A DNA stretch of 64,000 nucleotides from Cellvibrionaceae bacterium (GTDB lineage Bacteria > Pseudomonadota > Gammaproteobacteria > Pseudomonadales > Cellvibrionaceae): positions 1-64,000 of the forward strand of contig JANQJP010000046.1 in assembly GCA_028281575.1 (NCBI GenBank), in the 5' to 3' direction. The notes below the pieces were generated by a model. It was given only the letters and a program-made list of their open reading frames with translations. It searched no databases and had not been told where the DNA came from. A program made the position numbers and the translations under genes. The first letter of the stretch is position 1. Each line of letters begins with the position of its first letter. This document shows, piece after piece, positions 8,736 to 18,297 of the stretch.

Positions 8736-11090
8736 TTACTCCCTTTTGCGAATCCCACCGAGTGTTGATTCAATTAACGCGTGAATATCTGCAATCTTAA
8801 AAGCGTCGTAACTCGATCTAATATTCGAAACAATGGCCTCATAATGTGTTTGCGCCGTACTTTGATAAAGCTTATCGATAAGTGTTTGTGCTTCACCCAG
8901 ATCCGTTTTCAGAGACACATCTATAGCTTTCAGTAGATCAATAAACTCGCGCTCACTTAAACTTCCCTTAGCATTATTTTTAGCGGCTAAAACAGGCTCC
9001 ACATCTTTGCTAAGCTTAAGGAGTTTCGCAATCTCTTCATGAAATATGTGTCTGGACGCTCGGTCCGGACGCGCTATTCCCTGCTTAAACTGTTGTTCAA
9101 TATCCGCCGCTGCTTTGCTTAGCGCTGAAGCACCGATATTCGCTCCAGAACCCTTTATTTGATGTGCCAATTGCTGCGCTTCGCCGACATTTCCCGCGTC
9201 TATAAATTGTTCCAGTCGCTCTGGCGCATCTGCCATATTTTTAGCAAGGTTTAGGACAAATTCGATTAATTTAAGCTCTCTTCCGCGCACACGGCGCAAT
9301 GCGGAAGGAAAGTCAAAACCCTCGACCTCAGGTAGATATTCAGTCGTATAGCGACTTTCCTCTTGATGGATTTTTGTGGCTTCGACAGGTTTGGCTTTTG
9401 CCTCTACGCCAAGTAGCTTCGCTATCGTAGTAAGCGCAAAGTCGACATCGATCGGTTTCGTGATATGATCGTTCATACCGGCTTCAAGACTTTTTTTCCG
9501 ATCACTATCTAAAGCGTGCGCAGTCATCGCTATTATCGGCAAATCTAAAAATTTACCGCCAAAAGAGCGAATAGTGCGACTGGCACTCAGGCCATCCATG
9601 CCAGGCATTTGTATATCCATAAGAACAAGATCTACAGCGTTTTCTTGCAAATACTCAACAGCCTCCAAACCATTGTGGCCTAGTACAACATCAAAGCCCG
9701 CGTACTCAAACAATTCTTTCGCCACATCAAGATTTACCTGGTTGTCATCGACGACATACATTTTTTTCCCACTAAAATCGAAGCTTTCAACATGCGCTTC
9801 TACTTGTTTTTCAGCAACTTCAATACCAGTAATCTTATCTAACAGCTCCCTGTGATGTAGCGGCTTGGTCAATTGAAAAAATTCGGATTGTGTGCCAGAG
9901 ATATTTTCAAAGTTCACCAGGGTCATTATTTCCATATTCGAAATTGCAAGTTTCTGTACTTGGGCAACACTCTGCTCAAGATCAAACGGTGTATCCTGAT
10001 CGAGAATAAGAAAACAATTAAAATCGTTTGATATATAGTCCGGATCAAATTCAGTTAAATGCTCGCAGCACTCAAACCAACCCAAACCTATTTCGTGAAA
10101 AAATTTTTGCAGATATATTTTTCTAGCACGCGAACGACTGACCAGGACCACTGCTGTCTGAGCCAATTTGCTTTGATATTCTTTAGCCAAACTACGCTCA
10201 TTGGCTACCGGCAAATTTAAGTGAAAATAGAAGCGTGAGCCCCGATCAATTTTGGAATCAATACATATTTTCGATCCAAAGGTATTGATAATCTTCGAGC
10301 AGATGCTCAAACCCAATCCGGTTCCACCAAATTTTCGTGTCGTAGATATATCGGCCTGACTAAAAGCACTGAAAATTTTCTTCTGTTCTTCATCGCTCAA
10401 GCCAATGCCGGTATCTTCAACGAAAATTTCCACTGAACCGTCGGCACTTCGCATCGCACCCACAGCAATCTCACCGGCATCAGTAAACTTTACTGCATTG
10501 CTTAACAGATTTCCGACCACTTGTTTAATACGGGTAGCGTCGCCGATAAATTCCGATGGCAGGGCAGGAGATACTGCTGTAATTAAGTCCAGGCCTTTGC
10601 TATGCGCGTTTGCAGCAAAAGTCTGAATGACGGAATCGAGCGCGGCAGCCAAATCAAAACGCTCCCGTTCAAGCTCGATACCGACACTATCTAATTTCGA
10701 GTACTCCAGAATATCATTAATAATCGACACTAACAGATGACCCGACTCAAGCGCAGTATCGATGAGACGTTCTGATTTTTTTTTATCTTCGCAGGTTTTT
10801 AAAACCCGCAGCATACCTATGACGCCATTCATCGGTGTGCGAATTTCGTGGCTCATATTAGCGAGGAATTGTGTTTTCGCATGCACGCTAGCGAGCGCTT
10901 CATCACGAGCGCGCTCTAAGTCTTGCATCCGCTCATTTACCTGTTGCTCGAGCGACTCGGACAATTTGACTAGCTTCTCGTTTGTCGCGAAAAGCTCTCT
11001 ACTCTTTTGCTCAAGTATACTCTCGGCTTTAATGCGGGCGCGTTTTTCCCGCTCATAACGCCGCTGCAATCGCGGTGCATCATCCGTCAT
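8736..11090 (-). CDS. Hybrid histidine kinase of the H-NOX operon (HisKA-HATPase-REC-REC-Hpt)
   Basis: A 784-residue cytoplasmic kinase without its own sensor or membrane segment. Order: an N-terminal coiled coil (about 1-70), HisKA with His81 in MSHEIRTPMNG, a HATPase domain (EDTGIGL, GGTGLGLSI), a degenerate receiver-like region, a canonical receiver (YVVDDNQVN, Asp near 492 in LVLMDIQMPGMDG) and a C-terminal Hpt with His near 643 (HQIKGSGANIGA). It starts 5 bases after the H-NOX stop. In bacteria, H-NOX proteins bound to NO control such partner kinases, so this kinase is probably NO-responsive through the upstream gene product. Confidence 0.9.
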   Translation of the reverse strand: MTDDAPRLQRRYEREKRARIKAESILEQKSRELFATNEKLVKLSESLEQQVNERMQDLERARDEALASVHAKTQFLANMSHEIRTPMNGVIGMLRVLKTCEDKKKSERLIDTALESGHLLVSIINDILEYSKLDSVGIELERERFDLAAALDSVIQTFAANAHSKGLDLITAVSPALPSEFIGDATRIKQVVGNLLSNAVKFTDAGEIAVGAMRSADGSVEIFVEDTGIGLSDEEQKKIFSAFSQADISTTRKFGGTGLGLSICSKIINTFGSKICIDSKIDRGSRFYFHLNLPVANERSLAKEYQSKLAQTAVVLVSRSRARKIYLQKFFHEIGLGWFECCEHLTEFDPDYISNDFNCFLILDQDTPFDLEQSVAQVQKLAISNMEIMTLVNFENISGTQSEFFQLTKPLHHRELLDKITGIEVAEKQVEAHVESFDFSGKKMYVVDDNQVNLDVAKELFEYAGFDVVLGHNGLEAVEYLQENAVDLVLMDIQMPGMDGLSASRTIRSFGGKFLDLPIIAMTAHALDSDRKKSLEAGMNDHITKPIDVDFALTTIAKLLGVEAKAKPVEATKIHQEESRYTTEYLPEVEGFDFPSALRRVRGRELKLIEFVLNLAKNMADAPERLEQFIDAGNVGEAQQLAHQIKGSGANIGASALSKAAADIEQQFKQGIARPDRASRHIFHEEIAKLLKLSKDVEPVLAAKNNAKGSLSEREFIDLLKAIDVSLKTDLGEAQTLIDKLYQSTAQTHYEAIVSNIRSSYDAFKIADIHALIESTLGGIRKRE

Positions 11091-11095
11091 CTATT

Positions 11096-11641
11096 TTAGG
11101 GTATTCGAGTCAGCTTAAATTCCTCATAGGCGACGCCATCGCGGACCTCACCACTGCGTGAGATATCAATTTTATCTCCGTAATGTGCGGCACAGCCAAT
11201 AATTAGTCCATGGGCCAAGTCAGCTAAATTACGCGTAGATTCATAATGTAGCGTAAGTGCGTCGGCGCTATGTTGCTCATAACTAAATTTGGGCAATTCC
11301 GCATCGGGGTATAACTTTCTTACCTCGACGTGAATGTGGTCGTCGACGTGCGTGAGAAATTCAATAGTGCTCTCACATTCATTAAAAAAATCGGTAAACT
11401 TGCTGGCAAAAGATGCTGCCAGATAGGTGCCAAAGGTATAGACCAAATCGGAAACCGGAATTTCGGTCCGCTTGTTGAGCTCGACAACATAAGCGACAAG
11501 TTCCTGATAGTCATACGTGCCAACGCTGGTATAAGCGCCACCCGAATCGGGATTCACGACATCGATAAGGTCATCGACCATATCTAAGCCCCACTTGCCT
11601 TCTACCATTTCCATAAACTCGGTAAAAACGATACCTTTCAT
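11096..11641 (-). CDS. hnoX: H-NOX haem nitric-oxide sensor
   Basis: A 181-residue protein matching the haem-NO-binding (HNOB) family. The MKGIVFTEFMEMVE start is typical; the proximal haem ligand is His104 in DDHIHVEV; the propionate-binding YxSxR motif is Tyr133-Ser135-Arg137 (HYESTRNLA). GGAGGT lies 4 bases before the ATG. It is the first gene of a minus-strand operon with a hybrid kinase and a response regulator. NO binding to haem Fe(II) would change activity of the kinase; in related marine bacteria this switches biofilm or quorum responses. Confidence 0.93.
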   Translation of the reverse strand: MKGIVFTEFMEMVEGKWGLDMVDDLIDVVNPDSGGAYTSVGTYDYQELVAYVVELNKRTEIPVSDLVYTFGTYLAASFASKFTDFFNECESTIEFLTHVDDHIHVEVRKLYPDAELPKFSYEQHSADALTLHYESTRNLADLAHGLIIGCAAHYGDKIDISRSGEVRDGVAYEEFKLTRIP

Positions 11642-11739
11642 AGGACCTCCTCACGCGATTCACACCGTCTTCTGAGTATAGACAGAATTCGATTAGCAGC
11701 GTTTATAATCAGAGGAGGGATAAGGACGTGCAGGCGAGA

Positions 11740-12612
11740 TCAGAGCTTGCGTGCACGCTGAACAATGCCCATCAGATGATAAATAAGCTGCGCTGCGGCG
11801 AACTCATAAGCATGGAAACTTTTAATTGGCGCAAACTCCATCAAGTCGAAACCGATAATGTCGCGCTGTTTGGCGACAGACTCAAACAGTGCGAGCGTTT
11901 GATACCAACCCAAACCACCTGGTACTGGCGTGCCGGTAGAAGGGAAAACGGAAGGGTCCATGCCGTCAATATCGAGCGTAAAAAACACTTTGGCGGGAAA
12001 GTCATCGGGCAGTGATACTGATTGAATGTTTTGCGGAACAAGCGGGTCGGCATCGATAAAACCAACACCGTACTTTTCGCGCATCACCACTTCCTGTTCG
12101 CAATACGCACGGCAGCCCAACTGGAAAAGCGGAATACCCAACTCCACTACCCTCGCCATCACCGATGCGTGGCTGAGAGGATTGCCCTCGTAGACGTCAC
12201 GCAGATCGGCATGGGCATCGATTTGCACAACACCAAAATCGTCGTAACCCGCGGCGATCAATCCCTTAACAACGCCTAGCGTCACGGTGTGCTCTCCGCC
12301 AATCACCACTGGCATATGCCCGGTTTTCGCCACCAGCTCGGTTGCCGCCGCAATACGTTCAACAACATCGGCATCTTCTCCCTCGCAATCCACCACAGGC
12401 GCGGTATAAATACCCAGGTCAGCTGGCCGACCTTTGCCATCCCAAAGCTCCAATTGCCAGGACGCCTGCAGAATTGAAGACGGCCCAAGCGCTGTGCCGC
12501 CGCCATAACTGACACTGCGCTCAAACGGCACGGGAATGACGTGAAAAAAAGCGTCGTCCGCTTTGGGTTGAGCAATTTCAGAACCTAGAAAATGTGGGTA
12601 GCTCGTCTTCAT
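11740..12612 (-). CDS. speB: Agmatinase
   Basis: A 290-residue ureohydrolase converting agmatine to putrescine and urea in the cytoplasm. The binuclear manganese ligands are present: GGEHT (His108), DAHAD (132-136) and DIDGMDP (Asp214, Asp216). Length fits bacterial agmatinases. The gene is on the same strand as nspC, the dehydrogenase and speA but is separated from nspC by repeat B, so it may be read through the repeat or from its own promoter. With speA it supplies the putrescine that the two middle genes turn into a triamine. Confidence 0.92.
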   Translation of the reverse strand: MKTSYPHFLGSEIAQPKADDAFFHVIPVPFERSVSYGGGTALGPSSILQASWQLELWDGKGRPADLGIYTAPVVDCEGEDADVVERIAAATELVAKTGHMPVVIGGEHTVTLGVVKGLIAAGYDDFGVVQIDAHADLRDVYEGNPLSHASVMARVVELGIPLFQLGCRAYCEQEVVMREKYGVGFIDADPLVPQNIQSVSLPDDFPAKVFFTLDIDGMDPSVFPSTGTPVPGGLGWYQTLALFESVAKQRDIIGFDLMEFAPIKSFHAYEFAAAQLIYHLMGIVQRARKL

Positions 12613-12675
12613 AGAGCTTAGAAATTCCTTAGTTAACCTATGGGGTATTTACGCCGGCTTGTGTGCCCTCGAACC

Positions 12676-12907
12676 GTTTGCGCACCGGTGCGACGTTCAA
12701 AAAACGCATAAATACCTGCGAGCAGGACCGGCCCAAAATCATAGATTTTGAGCGTTACGCGGAACGAAGCGGTGCTTCGTTTTAATCCGCTCCACCCCTG
12801 TAGCTTCGCCAATTCATCTCGGCAATTGCTCCTGCATTGCTCTAACACCCGCCATCCATGGCGGAGCATGAATTGACGGTTTTTGAACGTCGCACCGGCA
12901 CGCAAAC
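12676..12907 (-). repeat. Repeat B: conserved core inside long inverted arms
   Basis: Left arm 12676-12703 and right arm 12880-12907 are inverted repeats of 28 bases with a few mismatches (core GTGCGACGTTC / GAACGTCGCAC). The inner 180 bases align with repeat A on the opposite strand, including CCGCCATCCATGGCGG (12849-12864), ATCCGCTCCACC and CAAAATCATAGATTTTG. The boundary words AAAACGCATAAATA and TGAATTGACGGTTTTT are shared with repeat C. An 8-base direct repeat TGTGTGCC (12660-12667, 12911-12918) flanks it, possibly by chance. It fills the speB-nspC gap 12613-12966, which has no coding gene. Confidence 0.8.
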
Positions 12908-12966
12908 ACGTGTGTGCCAAATCAAAAGGTCTAGTTCCCCAAAGACTTAGTGAGTATTAACACGCT

Positions 12967-14133
12967 CTAACTTAATCGTGATTTATAATCTTCGTAACCA
13001 AATTCTCTGACCACACGTAACTCATCTGTGTGCGAATTCCACAGCGCAATCGCCGGTAAATTAATGCCGTTAAACGTATGTGTTTTTACCATCGTGTAAT
13101 GTGCCATATCATCAAACATTAATCGTTGGCCAATCTCCAACGGTTGCACAAAGCTGTAATCGCCAATGACGTCCCCCGCCAGGCAGGTCAATCCACCCAA
13201 CCGGTAATCATGGGTTTCCTCACTTGCGGGTATCGCGCCGAATATGTCGGGGCGATAGGGCATTTCCAGCGTATCCGGCATATGGCACGTTGCCGAAGTG
13301 TCGAGTATCGCCAGCGGCTTTTCATTCCAGGTAATATCCAGCACTTCAGCGACAAGCACCCCACTGTTAATTGCGACGGCTTCACCCGGTTCGAGGTAAA
13401 CCTGTACATCGTACTTCTGGGAGAAAGCATTAATGACGTCGATCAGCCCGTCCAAATCGTAACCGGGCGCGGTGATATGATGGCCGCCACCCCAATTAAC
13501 CCAACGCATGTATGGCATTAAATGACCAAATTTTCGTTCAACTTCTGCGAGCGTGCGCTGTAAGGGCGCCAAGCCTTGTTCGCATAGCGTGTGGAAATGC
13601 AGCCCTTCGATACCATGGAGATCTTTTGCTTCGAACTCACTTACAGGAATGCCCAATCGGGAGCACGGCGCACAGGGGTCATAAAGCGCAATATGCGCTT
13701 CGCTGTGCTGCGGATTAATCCGCAAGCCGGCGCTAAACTCCGGCCGCTGTTGTTTTAATTCCATCACAGTATCTTTAAATCGATACCACTGTGAAAAAGA
13801 ATTAAAAACACAGTGATGCATAAATGGACCGAGCTGTGCAAAATCTTTTTCTGAAAATGCCGGCGAGAATACATGTACTTCACCGCCGAAATATTCTTTG
13901 GCAAGCAGCGCCTCATGCAAACCGCTAGCGCAAGTACCACTCAGATATTGCGAAATTAATGGCGCCAGGCGCCAGAGAGAAAAAGCTTTGAGTGCCGCCA
14001 GCACTTTGGCATTTGTTTCCCGCTCGACGCACGCGAGAATGTTTACATTATTTTCTATCGCGACCTCATCGACAACAAAACATGGAGAGGGGACGCGAGA
14101 CGCATCAAAACGATGAAAGCTGGTGCTGCGCAT
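12967..14133 (-). CDS. nspC: Carboxynorspermidine/carboxyspermidine decarboxylase
   Basis: A 388-residue PLP enzyme of the alanine-racemase-fold decarboxylase group. The PLP lysine is Lys49 (VLAALKAFS). Other family landmarks are the SGLHEALLAKEYFGGEVHVFSP stretch region near 80-105, the HxxxE-type GLHFHTLCE near 190, the GGGHHIT PLP-phosphate loop and DTSATCHMPDTLEMPYR near the C-terminus. It decarboxylates carboxyspermidine (or carboxynorspermidine) made by the next upstream gene. Its ATG overlaps that gene's stop (TAATG on the minus strand), indicating translational coupling. Confidence 0.92.
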   Translation of the reverse strand: MRSTSFHRFDASRVPSPCFVVDEVAIENNVNILACVERETNAKVLAALKAFSLWRLAPLISQYLSGTCASGLHEALLAKEYFGGEVHVFSPAFSEKDFAQLGPFMHHCVFNSFSQWYRFKDTVMELKQQRPEFSAGLRINPQHSEAHIALYDPCAPCSRLGIPVSEFEAKDLHGIEGLHFHTLCEQGLAPLQRTLAEVERKFGHLMPYMRWVNWGGGHHITAPGYDLDGLIDVINAFSQKYDVQVYLEPGEAVAINSGVLVAEVLDITWNEKPLAILDTSATCHMPDTLEMPYRPDIFGAIPASEETHDYRLGGLTCLAGDVIGDYSFVQPLEIGQRLMFDDMAHYTMVKTHTFNGINLPAIALWNSHTDELRVVREFGYEDYKSRLS

Positions 14134-15329
14134 TACAGTAATTCAAATCCAGGTTCTTCAATCACTGTCCACGAGAGACCGTAGCGGTTCATATCTGCCA
14201 TAAACGGATCGGGGTCCATTTGTTCAATATTCCAAACACCGGCCTTCATCCATTTACCCTCCAACATCATTTTTGCGCCAATCATTGCCGGCACGCCTGT
14301 GGTATAGGAAATCGCTTGCGATTTCACTTCTTTATAACAGGCCTGGTGGTCACAAATATTGTAAATATATACACTCTTGGGCTTGCCATCTTTTAGCCCA
14401 CTGACAACACAACCGATACATGTCTTACCGACAGTGCGTGGGCCCAAAGTAGACGGGTCGGGCAATAAGTGTTTTAAAAATTGAATCGGGACAATTTGCT
14501 GACCGTTAAACTCCACGGCGTCAATGCCGGTCATGCCAACATTACCAAGCACCTCCAGGTGCTTTAAATAACTGTCGCCAAAACTCATCCAGAACTGCGC
14601 TTTTTTCAAACTGGGATAATGTTTGGTTAGCGACTCCAGTTCCTCGTGATACATGCGATAAATCTTGTAGGCGCCCACATTTTCTGGGCAGGTAAATGAC
14701 TGCTTAAGTGACATTGCAGGTGTTTCTATAAAGGCACCGTTTTCCCAGTGCCGACATTCGGCCGTCACTTCACGAATATTTATCTCGGGATTAAAGTTTG
14801 TCGCAAACGGATAACCGTGATCACCCCCGTTTACGTCGATAATATCCAGTTGATGAATTTCATCGAAATAATGTTTCGCAACATAGGCTGTGAACACATT
14901 CGTTGCACCGGGATCAAAACCGGAACCCAATAGAGCCATAAGGCCAGCACGCTCAAACTTTTCCTGATAGGCCCACTGCCATTTATATTCAAACTTCGCC
15001 GTATCGAGTGGTTCATAATTCGCTGTGTCCAGGTAGTGAACGCCGGTCTCCAGGCACGCGTCCATAATGCTCAAATCCTGATAGGGCAGCGCGACATTAA
15101 TAATCAACTCGGGTTTTACCCGGGAAACAAGTTCGACAAGTTCGGGCACGGAGTCTGCATCAACCTGTGCAGTGTCTATTGGGCGCTCGACTTGCGCTGC
15201 AATTTTTTTACATTTTTCTTCATTGCGACTCGCCAAAGTAATATGTTCAAACACGTCGGCAAGCTGTGCACATTTATGCGCAACAACGCCACCAACACCA
15301 CCTGCACCGATAATTAAAACTCTAGGCAT
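14133..15329 (-). CDS. Carboxynorspermidine/carboxyspermidine dehydrogenase (saccharopine dehydrogenase-like)
   Basis: A 398-residue NADPH-dependent enzyme. The N-terminal Rossmann motif is IGAGGVGGVVAHKC. The middle holds MALLGSGFDPGATNVF and NGGDHGYPFATNFNPEIN, typical of the carboxynorspermidine synthase branch of the saccharopine dehydrogenase family. It condenses L-aspartate semialdehyde with putrescine (or diaminopropane) and reduces the imine. It lies between speA and nspC, 17 bases from the speA stop, and overlaps nspC by one base. Putrescine from SpeA/SpeB makes carboxyspermidine the likelier product here. Confidence 0.9.
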   Translation of the reverse strand: MPRVLIIGAGGVGGVVAHKCAQLADVFEHITLASRNEEKCKKIAAQVERPIDTAQVDADSVPELVELVSRVKPELIINVALPYQDLSIMDACLETGVHYLDTANYEPLDTAKFEYKWQWAYQEKFERAGLMALLGSGFDPGATNVFTAYVAKHYFDEIHQLDIIDVNGGDHGYPFATNFNPEINIREVTAECRHWENGAFIETPAMSLKQSFTCPENVGAYKIYRMYHEELESLTKHYPSLKKAQFWMSFGDSYLKHLEVLGNVGMTGIDAVEFNGQQIVPIQFLKHLLPDPSTLGPRTVGKTCIGCVVSGLKDGKPKSVYIYNICDHQACYKEVKSQAISYTTGVPAMIGAKMMLEGKWMKAGVWNIEQMDPDPFMADMNRYGLSWTVIEEPGFELL

Positions 15330-15346
15330 ATTAGGTTTAAACCTCG

Positions 15347-17266
15347 CTATTGGTCGCGTTCAAAATACGTATAGCCATCTAAACTTTCGCGGAATGTGCG
15401 CAACATTTGCTGGCGTTTTGACACCGTAATCAGACCACGGTTTACGGCTGCTTCCGCACTGATACGGAAACGCTCGTACAGTTCTTTGGGATTGTATTCA
15501 ACGTAACTCAATACATCGCCAATACTATCGCCTTGAATTTCCTCGACATATTCGAATTGACCCTCGCCGCCGACACGCACACTTACGACATGCGTATCGC
15601 CGAAAAGATTATGCAGGTCGCCGAGCGTCTCCTGATAGGCACCGACCAAAAAAACACCGAGGTAGTATTCCTCGCCATCAAGCACATCATGCAGCGGCAG
15701 GGTGCGCACCTCGCGATCTTCACTGGCAAATAAGTCGAGCTTACCGTCCGAGTCACAGGTAATATCCGCAATAACGGCACAATTCGTCGGCTCTTCGTTT
15801 AAACGATGAATTGGCATCACTGGAAAAATCTGCTCTATCGCCCATGCATCTGGCAATGACTGAAATAAACTGAAATTCCCGTAGTAAATATCGGCGATGG
15901 ATTCATCTAGGTTCTGCAATTCGGGCGGCACGCGTTTTAACTTTGGCAAAAGCACGCGGCTTTGCTGCAAAATTTCAAAATAAATATTTTCTGCGAGTGA
16001 TAATTCCCGCAACTCGAGCTGCCCCTGACGAAACATTTGCCGAATTTCCTCGCGGTAATGCACAGCATCGTTACAGCATTCCTGCACATTTTTTTCATTT
16101 AGCGAGCGTAGGGTGTGCCAGATATTCTCGGTGAGATCGCTCGAAGCGTCCGGTAGTTCTGCAGGGAGCTTATTCGCTTTAAATCGGCTGACATCGAGGA
16201 CGTTGAAAAGTAAAACCGACGAATATGCAATTGTGGCCCGGCCAGATTCAGTGATAATCGTCGGGTGTGCAATATCGTTGGCGTTCATCGATTCGCTAAT
16301 CGCTTCGACAATGTCCACGCAATATTCTTCTAGGCTGTAATTCTTACTGTGCGTTTCGTTTGTACTCGCGCCCGTGTAATCCACAGCGAGACCACCACCG
16401 AGATCCAAATAACCTAGCGGCGCGCCTTCCTTCGCCAATTCAATATAATAGCGACACGCCTCCTGAATGCTCGCCCGGATATTGCGGATATTTGGGATTT
16501 GCGAGCCTATATGAAAGTGCATTAACTGCAGGCAATGCAGCATATTCGCCGCGCGAAGCTGATCGACCACATCGACCAGCTGTATCGTCGACAGACCGAA
16601 TAAAGAGCGATCACCGCTGTCTTCGTACCAGTGCCCCTCGACCTTCGCAGACAGCTTTACCCGCACGCCGATAAGCGGTTCCACCCCCATCAAGCGACTT
16701 TGCTCGAGAATCACATCAATTTCAGACGGCGTCTCAACAACAAAGAAGCAGCGTAAGCCCAAACTGAGCGCGTGTAAGCCGAGCTGAATAAACTCCGCAT
16801 CTTTGTAACCATTACAGACAATACAGGCTTCGGGATCTTGCAGGTGCGACATGGCAATGATTAATTCAGCCTTACTGCCTGCCTCCAAACCGTGGTGGTA
16901 CTGGCGTCCGAACTTGGTGATCTCTTCAATCACATGGCATTGCTGGTTAACTTTTATCGGAAATACGCCACGGTAATCCGCGCAGTAGTCGAAGCGCTGA
17001 ATCGCGCGCGCGAAAGCTTCATTTATTTCCGATATACGCTTGTCGAGGATATTCTCGATGCGCAACAAGACAGGCATACTGTGGCCGCGCTGCTCGAGCC
17101 CGGCGACAATATCCATCAGCGGGACTTCCTGTGTTGTCTCTGCACCGTTGATTCGGGCACACACTTCCCCGCGGGCATTGACACTGAAATAGTCGAGCCC
17201 CCAATCATGGACGCCGTAAACGCTACAGCTTTGCTCTTTAGACCAAGAATCACCCTGAGAAGTCAT
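15347..17266 (-). CDS. speA: Biosynthetic arginine decarboxylase
   Basis: A 639-residue PLP enzyme making agmatine from arginine. The PLP lysine is Lys105 in FPIKVNQQ. The LGGGLAVDY glycine loop, HFHIGSQIPN and a C-terminal GEEYYLGVFLVGAYQETLGD active-site region fit bacterial SpeA. The ATG at 17266 has AGGTGG 8 bases upstream; a TTG at 17272 is less likely. It is the first gene of a minus-strand polyamine operon with the dehydrogenase, nspC and, beyond repeat B, speB. Confidence 0.94.
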   Translation of the reverse strand: MTSQGDSWSKEQSCSVYGVHDWGLDYFSVNARGEVCARINGAETTQEVPLMDIVAGLEQRGHSMPVLLRIENILDKRISEINEAFARAIQRFDYCADYRGVFPIKVNQQCHVIEEITKFGRQYHHGLEAGSKAELIIAMSHLQDPEACIVCNGYKDAEFIQLGLHALSLGLRCFFVVETPSEIDVILEQSRLMGVEPLIGVRVKLSAKVEGHWYEDSGDRSLFGLSTIQLVDVVDQLRAANMLHCLQLMHFHIGSQIPNIRNIRASIQEACRYYIELAKEGAPLGYLDLGGGLAVDYTGASTNETHSKNYSLEEYCVDIVEAISESMNANDIAHPTIITESGRATIAYSSVLLFNVLDVSRFKANKLPAELPDASSDLTENIWHTLRSLNEKNVQECCNDAVHYREEIRQMFRQGQLELRELSLAENIYFEILQQSRVLLPKLKRVPPELQNLDESIADIYYGNFSLFQSLPDAWAIEQIFPVMPIHRLNEEPTNCAVIADITCDSDGKLDLFASEDREVRTLPLHDVLDGEEYYLGVFLVGAYQETLGDLHNLFGDTHVVSVRVGGEGQFEYVEEIQGDSIGDVLSYVEYNPKELYERFRISAEAAVNRGLITVSKRQQMLRTFRESLDGYTYFERDQ

Positions 17267-17590
17267 CTTCAAACCACCTATAAAAACACGCTAGCAACCA
17301 GTCGAGTTAACTCGGGGGCGCGCTACTATTGCAGAATAGACACAATTTGAAAAGCGACAATGTTTGTTGTTTCTATGACACGCCCCACCCGGCATTTAGC
17401 TTTCACTGAAAGCCGCGAACACGCACGCATTTCAGGCGCTGGCAATGGAACTAAATAGGTACAAACAGTTCAAATCTACGGATAGATCGCACGGGCACAT
17501 ACGACCAACGCTACGACAACTTTTTATGTTCAGCTCGTATTAAGGCGCAATGAACTACACTTTGGTGCCGCTCAACCCCGGGAGTCGATT
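17267..17590. other. Intergenic region between divergent speA and a lipoprotein gene
   Basis: No gene or repeat is seen in this 324-base stretch. It must hold promoters for both divergent genes, but I could not identify convincing -35/-10 pairs. Confidence 0.5.
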
Positions 17591-18253
17591 ATGAAAACGC
17601 TCTTCCTCACTACTCTCGCCTTGCTCATGGCCGCATGCAGCCATCAGGCGAGTAATAGCCAGCTCACTGATGCCCCAAACGCTGCACAAGGTTTGCACGC
17701 CGTGAACAATACGCGCTTCGATGCTTTTTTTGTCGCGCCTGATACCTCGCTTGCGGACTACCGGTCACTTCGCTTTATGCCATTGGATGCAAATGAGCTC
17801 GAAATTGATACAAACCGCCTTGAATTTGTGGACCGCAACAAATGGAAGTTGACCCAGAAAGACATCGAAAAAATGACCAAGACCTTTGGCGACCGGGTGT
17901 CGCGCACATACAAAAACAATAAGGCATTGTCACTCGCCGAGCATAGCGGGCCGGGCGTTGCAGATATCACGTTTAAATTTAAACGTTTTTCACCAAATGC
18001 CCCGAAAGATGATTTAGTTGGGCGCCCCGCTCGACAAAAAGTATTTACGCGAGGTGTGGGCCTACTGGAAATATCCGCGACGATTACAGATTCACAAAGC
18101 GGGAAGGTCATCGCCTATTTGGAAGATAAAGAGGAAGTAGGTGAACGTTTTTATCTCGAACGAAATAACCGCGTGGAAAATATGCGCAAGCTTCGTTTGG
18201 AGATAGACGGATGGCTGCGAAAGTTAAATCAAAGCCTCGAACAACAAAGCTGA
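17591..18253 (+). CDS. DUF3313-like lipoprotein
   Basis: A 220-residue protein with a lipoprotein signal (LLMAAC, cysteine at residue 16). The body (DTSLADYRSLRFMPLD, TFGDRVSRTYKN, GVGLLEISATITDSQSGKVIAYLED) matches the pattern of DUF3313 envelope lipoproteins. The C-terminal half predicts alternating strands and a final amphipathic helix. It stands alone, divergent from speA and convergent with the next gene across a 26-base palindrome. Function unknown. Confidence 0.65.
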   Translation: MKTLFLTTLALLMAACSHQASNSQLTDAPNAAQGLHAVNNTRFDAFFVAPDTSLADYRSLRFMPLDANELEIDTNRLEFVDRNKWKLTQKDIEKMTKTFGDRVSRTYKNNKALSLAEHSGPGVADITFKFKRFSPNAPKDDLVGRPARQKVFTRGVGLLEISATITDSQSGKVIAYLEDKEEVGERFYLERNNRVENMRKLRLEIDGWLRKLNQSLEQQS

Positions 18254-18261
18254 AAACCCGA

Positions 18262-18287
18262 GGAGTGCTGGCGTACGCCAGCACTCC
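18262..18287. terminator. 26-base perfect palindrome between convergent genes
   Basis: The half-site GGAGTGCTGGCGT (18262-18274) is followed by its exact reverse complement with no spacer. It lies 9 bases past the stop of the DUF3313 gene and 11 bases before the stop of the opposing gene, so it can form a GC-rich hairpin in both transcripts. No clear T-run follows, so a bidirectional terminator or mRNA-end hairpin is inferred. Confidence 0.6.
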
Positions 18288-18297
18288 ACTCATTGAA

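Noticed and set aside
12676-12907. Integron attC site
   Set aside because: The stem-loop with variable arms is reminiscent, but no conserved GTTRRRY/RYYYAAC core pair or integron integrase was found.
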